From NCBI GenBank assembly GCA_003342895.1, contig PTFA01000158.1:1134026-1198025 (forward strand): a stretch of DNA of 64,000 nt, read 5' to 3'. The translations under genes were made by a program, and so were the position numbers. Origin of the DNA: Casuarius casuarius (Eukaryota > Chordata > Aves > Casuariiformes > Casuariidae). Of the stretch, positions 39,005 to 64,000 are shown one piece after another. The notes beneath the pieces were generated by a model. The model searched no databases. It was not told the DNA's origin and worked only from the letters and a program-made list of their open reading frames with translations. The first letter of the stretch is position 1. The number at the start of each line of letters is the position of its first letter.

Positions 39005-39789
39005 ATTTTACTATGTTATAACTAAAAATTAGGAAGTTAATATGAAAAGTTGGAACTGTGTCTTTAGTGTTACTTCTGTATTGAACCACATATTTAACTT
39101 TGGTGTGTTTTGCAGAGGAACTCGTAGATCTGCCTCTGAATAACTGATAAAGTCTTGATACACCAAATACTTACTGCATGGAAATGACTTGAAATGTGTA
39201 ATTAGAATAGATATTAGAAGTCTTTCTCATGTTTCTTGGAGGAATGAATAAATGCTTGGAATATTATTTTATCTTTTAGTAACTTGGATATGTCTTGTGG
39301 TTTTCAATATTAGTGAAGAAACGATCTGATTGACGATGTCTTTGAGGAGAACTTATATGAGTTGTACGACATTGTCAGTCGTGAATTCTGTCATAGCGGG
39401 TCAGCCTTTGAGTAATAGTTGATTAGGGACATCTGGTGGTATAATAATGGAATAATTGTTCGAACACTTACAGCTAAAACTGCAATTGCCTTGGAGTGAT
39501 TAAGGCAAAAACATAATTATGCTTATACTGTAATTACTCTTCTATTTCAATATTATTCTAGAAACACATGTGAGTTTATGCTTCTCTTGATGTATGGTTT
39601 TAATTTACTGGTCCGTGAAAAAGAGAAGTGGAAACTGAGGACCTACTCTTGAGTTGACAGCTTGCAGAAATGATGTGTAGAACACCCTGAACTCAGAGGG
39701 GTGTTTAACTTGCATTCAATTATAGATTTAAAAAGTGAATCATGATGCTGGACTGTGGTGCTGGGGGTAGAGGTGGGTGTATATAAGCC

Positions 39790-39903
39790 CTGTGCATTTG
39801 GGTTCTGTTTCTAGTTTTGCCAGTGACTTCTTCTATGATTTTGGTAAAGCTAATTTCATGTGGAGTTTAAGTCCATCTTTCTGCAAAAGTGGTACAGTAA
39901 TTT
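39790..39903 (+). repeat. MIR / core-SINE relic
   Basis: The order TTTGGGTTCTGTTTCTAG, TTTTGCCAGTGACTTCTTCT, ATTTTGGTAAAGCTAATTTC, GTCCATCTTTCTGCAAAAGT follows the MIR blocks 'tgggttcgaatccc', 'ctctgccacttactagctg', 'accttgggcaagttactt' and 'tttcctcatctgtaaaatg'. It is highly diverged. Confidence 0.45.
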
Positions 39904-41626
39904 TCAGCTTCGGTATTCCACAGGTAAAGAAGCATTAGAAAATAAAGTATTTATGGATCCTTGGTTACAAAGTTCTGGAATAATTAAAGATAGAACAAAC
40001 AGTTTTATTTGTGCAAGTGACACTGAACTCCTGTGGATCATACATATAATATGATCGGTGTTTTAGGTGCAGTAATTTTACTTTCGTTTTAGGATGAATT
40101 TCCTAGTACTGTGTATAACTATGCCTGATACTAAATTGGAACTGTGCAAGTGGTGGCAAAAATAAATCCTTTTAAACATACATGCTGAAGGCCTTATTTA
40201 ATATTGTGGCATTTTACCAGGAGCACACGGGGCGTTCACCTGCTGGGAGAAAGCAAGATGTGGTTGATTTTGATGGGTTTCTTCCGGTAGCAGAAGGTAC
40301 CTTGAAGCCGTGAGTGCGTTCTGGCTTCTCGTGCTGAGGCTCGTTCGGGTGGAAAGGGAGGACAGCCCAGGGACTCGCTGCCTCCTTGTTAGCGCACCGA
40401 TAACAGTTTGAGTGACAGTCTGTCTGCGTGGTAGAGCCAGAGCACTGAAGCCTCATACCGCGCCGCTGTGATCAGTAATCCTGAGCTGGAAATAAGCCAC
40501 TCTCTCATTATATTCTTCCTGCTGTTCTTATACATAGAGCCATCGGTAGCGTGCACTGGCCACATGCGGTGCCTTTTGGGAGACAATACCATGTGCTCTC
40601 GGCAGGGCGCAGGCACAGGCTCTCCGGGGACGTCTTGGTCTTTGTAGGCAGGATGGGAAGGATTCAGTTTGGTCGCTCCTGTTTCTGATGCTTCTGCGAA
40701 TGTTGTGCAATGTTCTTGAAACGATGACGGTGATAATTACTATTTTGTGCTTTATGTATTGTGTGAGGAATGCAGTTTTTGCCATGATCTGTTCCCCTTG
40801 CAATCCTATAAAGAGAAAAAGGGGTGGGGGGAAAAGACAAGTATCTGTTCTTTGCTTTCCTATCAACATGCCACTGGTGCTCTGAGAAGTCTTCCAGGAA
40901 GGATCTGTGGCAGCTGCAAGCTTCACTCCCATTCATCGTGTCCTGTGCAGAAAATTGTCAATAGCCCAAAGCTTTCACAGCCAAATAAAGACTCTTTACT
41001 GTGGTCGTTATTCACGTGAGGAACCCTATAGTATATAAGGAAGGGTATATATAATCAAGCTCAGAATCAGAACGACTGCTACATGATTGAACAACTGTGA
41101 CTTTCAGCTTGAGAATTTTCTTGAAGTGAGGTCCTGCAGGGATGAGCACAGTATAAAGTAGAACGGGTTTTCTCAAAATCAGAGTAACTATTCCCTGCAG
41201 TTCTCTACAATAGGGTGTTTTCTTAAATCTAGGTCCAGTCTTCCTTTCTCTCCTTGCAGTAACACCTATGTTTCAGAAAACCCATCATGACTTCTTTTCC
41301 ATAAAGTAGCAATTCTTTGTCACATGGAATTTTCCATTGCCACCCCAATGATTCTGTCACCACTCTTTCAAAATTTCTCCACTTTGCCTTTGATAAAAGA
41401 GAGAAACACGGGCATTTCTGTGCTGTATGTACCTTTTGTTCCTAAGATGTTCCAAGGCTGTGGTGGCAACTTGAAGGTTGGGGATTGCTGCGGACTTGTT
41501 ACAGACTTGCTGTTTTCCATTAATGAGAAACTGCTGTTTTTCCAGAGCCCTTCTACATAATATTTAATGTGTAACACTTTATATTGCATGCAGTCCATTA
41601 CAGAAAAGATTGTTTTTATGTTTCAG

Positions 41627-61318
<19,692 letters not shown>

Positions 61319-62056
61319 AAATGATAGTATTTCTTGTCATTAAGTGTGATCAATGTTTTGTCCTGAAAAGTTAATTAACTTAACAGTCATACATATGGAG
61401 GAGGGCTTGGGCTCCACTTCAGTATTATTTCAATGAGAAATGCTTTTTACCAATCAAAACCACCGAAGCTTTGTAGGAAGGTGCGGCTTAATGATGAAGC
61501 CCCTTCCGTACGTAAGAAATATTTCTGGATTACTGTAGTTGGTTGACAGTATGGTAGATTCCTAAGTGAATTAAATTAATGAGTAATATATCTAGAGAAG
61601 AGAAGCAAAACGTATATAAGACATAATTCTGTATCTCATACCGGTAGAATATTTTGTCGTCAAGCTAAAAATCACTCTGAATTTAGAAAGGAAGACATAT
61701 TGCATAGTTTAGGTCCAGAATTTTACCTGATCTTAAAACTATTGCAGTCCGGTGAAAATGTCTCCTCGGCTTTCTAAATCGTATCACTGATTTTTCTTAA
61801 AAGAGACGCTGCCCACTCTATTTAAAATGACAATACTTTCACCCGGCTACGGTGGCAAAAGAAGGCATTCCTTAGTAAAAGAAAATGCGTATTAGTTCCT
61901 AAAGCACATTCCAGGGCTGGAAATCCCACTGATGTTACGGATAACGGACAGGGAAGCGTAAAAAGGCAAGGGCAGTGCCTCGCATGCTGTAAGGAGCAGC
62001 AGGGTGGGGTAGGTAGCATCTGCCAGATGGCGCTGGAAGCAGCAGACAGTTACAAA

Positions 62057-62062
62057 AATAAA
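62057..62062 (+). terminator. alternative proximal poly(A) signal AATAAA
   Basis: This AATAAA lies 739 nt after the stop codon, inside a local A-rich run. The TGTTTATTTTT that follows is only a weak downstream element, so use of this site is uncertain. Similar lone hexamers occur at 62367 and 63030. Confidence 0.25.
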
Positions 62063-63468
62063 AGAAGCCAAGAACGAAACAAAAAAGCCCAAAATATACT
62101 GAAATTAAATGTTTATTTTTAAAGGGCTCGACAGTGTCTTTTTAGATGGGATTGGCTTGTTTGTCAGGCTGCAATACCAGCCAGCTTTTCCAGTGGCCTT
62201 TAAAAGGGAACTGACCCCTGAGGTTCAACTGTCACAAGAAAACAGTTTTGGCAGTCGTATTAATAGTATTTTTTCCTTGTCCTCGGTGCAGAACGGTTTT
62301 CCGTTGGTCTGTCAGACAGCCATGCCTGTGACAGTTACATTAAATTTAATATTTTTACTCAGTGCAAATAAATACCTTCTCAAATTCCATCTAATTTTTA
62401 TGTTGCGTATGTCTGCAGATAATAGTTTGTGCACTAAAGTGAGACCTTGACGTGCTGATTACCTTTGGGGATTTTGTTGTGTTTTGTTTTTTGTTTTTTT
62501 AAAAGAGTCCATTCAGGCCATGCTGAATGATGTTCGTTACCTTAGCATCTTAATGAAAAGCTCAACTATACTCACATTCAACTAAAATGATACCTGGTAA
62601 GCCTGGGAGTGGAGCTTACAGTATGTTGCATGGATTTTAAAAAGGAAAAGAAGAAGAAAATGGTCTCTATACTGGAAGTTTTTATCAGATAATGTGAATT
62701 GGATTACTTAGTGGAATCTTTGTCTTGTAACTGTAATCCTACCCCAGCCTTAAGCATATTTTAATTCCTAGTAGTTTAATTTCTTATTACTGAACAAGCA
62801 GTAATTTTTATCAGATTTACAGAGATGTCATGAAAATCATACCAGTCTGTGCACAAAATCTGCTTTTTCGTCAGCTACTGTAACGATGATGCTTTATCAT
62901 TGTTACTAAAGGTGCTTTATCCTTTGTTAAAATAGCAGTTGTCCAAGTTAGTGCGAGTAAAGTTTTGCAAGCTAGTTTATATGCAATATTTTATTGCTTG
63001 AGATATTAAATTAAAATTCCTCAAAAGGAAATAAAAGTTAATTCCATAAGGACCTTAAAAGGATTGTAATACGTTTGTAGTGTTTTTCCACTGGAATATG
63101 GTCTAAAATATTTGACCTTGTAAAGTCTGAGAAGTATATATTTTAGGTAATATGTTAGAACTCACACACTATATTATGAATACTTTCTAGTATAACTATA
63201 TACCATTCTCAAACTTCAAAATATTTTATAAATGGATTAATTTTCTTCACTGGAATGACAATTGTGATTGTTTCTCTGTTTGAGGTAAAACCTGCAAGTG
63301 CTACATCTCAGCAGCTAAACAACAGTTTTGTCTAAGTGTTCTTGTTTCCAAAAGCCTTGTTTCCAGTTATTTTCGTGTAATACAAAAAAAAAAATGTTTT
63401 AAATTATTTTTATTCAAATCAAGTATATGTAAGAAAGAAAAAGATAAAGTCCTAATGTTTTTTCCGAT

Positions 63469-63474
63469 AATAAA
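63469..63474 (+). terminator. best candidate poly(A) signal AATAAA for TMEM135
   Basis: AATAAA is followed about 30 nt downstream by a clear GT-rich stretch (63504-63524: TGGTGTTGGTGGTTGTTGTTA). That is the classical arrangement of hexamer, cleavage site and downstream element. It is the strongest such pair after the stop codon. Confidence 0.6.
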
Positions 63475-63490
63475 CAGTTGCTGCTTGAAA

Positions 63491-64000
63491 AATAATCACT
63501 TTCTGGTGTTGGTGGTTGTTGTTAGTAAGCTCTCCAGAGGAATGAAAGAAATAATATTCTGTGGTTAATGAATGCTTGGAGTGTGACCGAGCCTTTAAGT
63601 TGTACATATTTTCTAAAGTCGTGGCACAATGTAAATGAAGAGATAATGCAAAACATGTGATGAGTTGACAACTTCAGCTCTGCCCTTTTCCGTGTAATTG
63701 TACAATATCGGCGTACACTACAGTGTGTGTTCTTTAAACAGAGAAAACCACATAACCGGTTGTTACGGCAGTGGAAAGTCGCATGCCTCCAACCCTCCCT
63801 TGCCATGTGGCCGGGTAATTGGGCCTCATGTGACTAAAATGGCAAGAGTTCCCTATCACCTGATGTGGCATCGCTATTTTTTGATCACATCTGTCTAATG
63901 ACATCTAGCTTCTGCTTATATTTTGCAGAGAAGAATCCTGGGGGAGACTGAAGGGATAAAGAGAAACAGCAGGTCAAATAGTGAAATATCGCAGTGCTTT
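63491..64000. other. downstream flank, nothing recognised
   Basis: It contains the GT-rich downstream element at 63504-63524 and then unremarkable sequence with short chance ORFs. Confidence 0.5.

Larger units (their letters stand above)
1..41626 (+). other. TMEM135: inferred very long TMEM135 intron (3' portion)
   Basis: The first recognised exon begins at 41627 in phase 2, so its donor exon must lie upstream. I searched for the expected upstream coding blocks (the segment ending in a hydrophobic run and Arg just before CKDG, and the earlier LPAS and NLATETLF blocks) and for matching phase-2 donors, and found none. The interval is therefore read as intron, with the next exon off the left edge. 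Mammalian TMEM135 also has very large introns. A diverged or missed exon cannot be excluded by eye. Confidence 0.6.
32359..41626. other. non-coding interval upstream of the first recognised exon
   Basis: There are no recognised exons. It contains a (TTTTG)n-like run near 34064-34085, GC-richer stretches near 35160-35600 and 38030-38450, a purine-skewed block near 37005-37165, a CpG-dense patch at 37330-37505, a 28-bp inverted repeat at 38977-39004 and a MIR-like relic at 39790-39903. Confidence 0.45.
61319..63490 (+). other. TMEM135: probable 3' untranslated region of TMEM135
   Basis: No open frame of note continues after the TGA. The stretch is AT-rich, with scattered AATAAA hexamers at 62057, 62367, 63030 and 63469. 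The last is followed by a GT-rich element and is the best end point, which gives a UTR of about 2.2 kb. Shorter isoforms ending at the earlier hexamers are possible. The extent is inferred, since no transcript data are available. Confidence 0.6.

Noticed and set aside
40528..40932. 134-codon minus-strand ORF near the first recognised exon
   Set aside because: It overlaps several other frames of similar length, has no domain and no splice signals that make sense.

Overview
The window is vertebrate nuclear DNA, most probably from a bird. It is AT-rich and almost entirely non-coding. It carries two 5'-truncated CR1 LINE copies with the avian-type 3' end, and its one confidently recognised gene is split by GT-AG introns of 0.7 to 5.5 kb. 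Nothing in it looks prokaryotic: there are no operons, ribosome-binding sites, CRISPR arrays or insertion sequences.

The gene is TMEM135 (transmembrane protein 135, a multi-pass protein of peroxisomes and mitochondria), on the + strand. Nine consecutive coding exons lie between 41627 and 61318. They join in frame without a stop and encode 288 residues plus the TGA stop. This matches residues 171 to 458 of the 458-residue human protein as I remember it. The exons for the first 170 residues are not in the window. Positions 1 to 41626 are therefore best read as part of one very large intron, whose upstream exon lies off the left edge.

Layout: 1-41626 is inferred intron. It holds simple repeats, two small CpG-dense patches (about 8975-9110 and 37330-37505), MIR-like relics (about 9455-9595 and 39790-39903), a CR1 copy on the minus strand (about 20414-20765), several perfect palindromes and hairpins, and one minus-strand reading frame with exon-like borders (23008-23349). 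41627-61318 holds the nine exons and eight introns; a second CR1, in the sense orientation, is at about 54298-54817. 61319 to about 63490 is the likely 3' UTR, ending at an AATAAA (63469) followed by a strong GT-rich element. The remaining 0.5 kb is downstream flank.

I found no clear evidence of a previously undescribed system. The items most worth a second look are the exon-like minus-strand ORF, a perfect 22-bp GC-rich palindrome at 29947, a 17-bp-stem hairpin at 30314, and a 46-bp uninterrupted pyrimidine-purine alternation at 4463.
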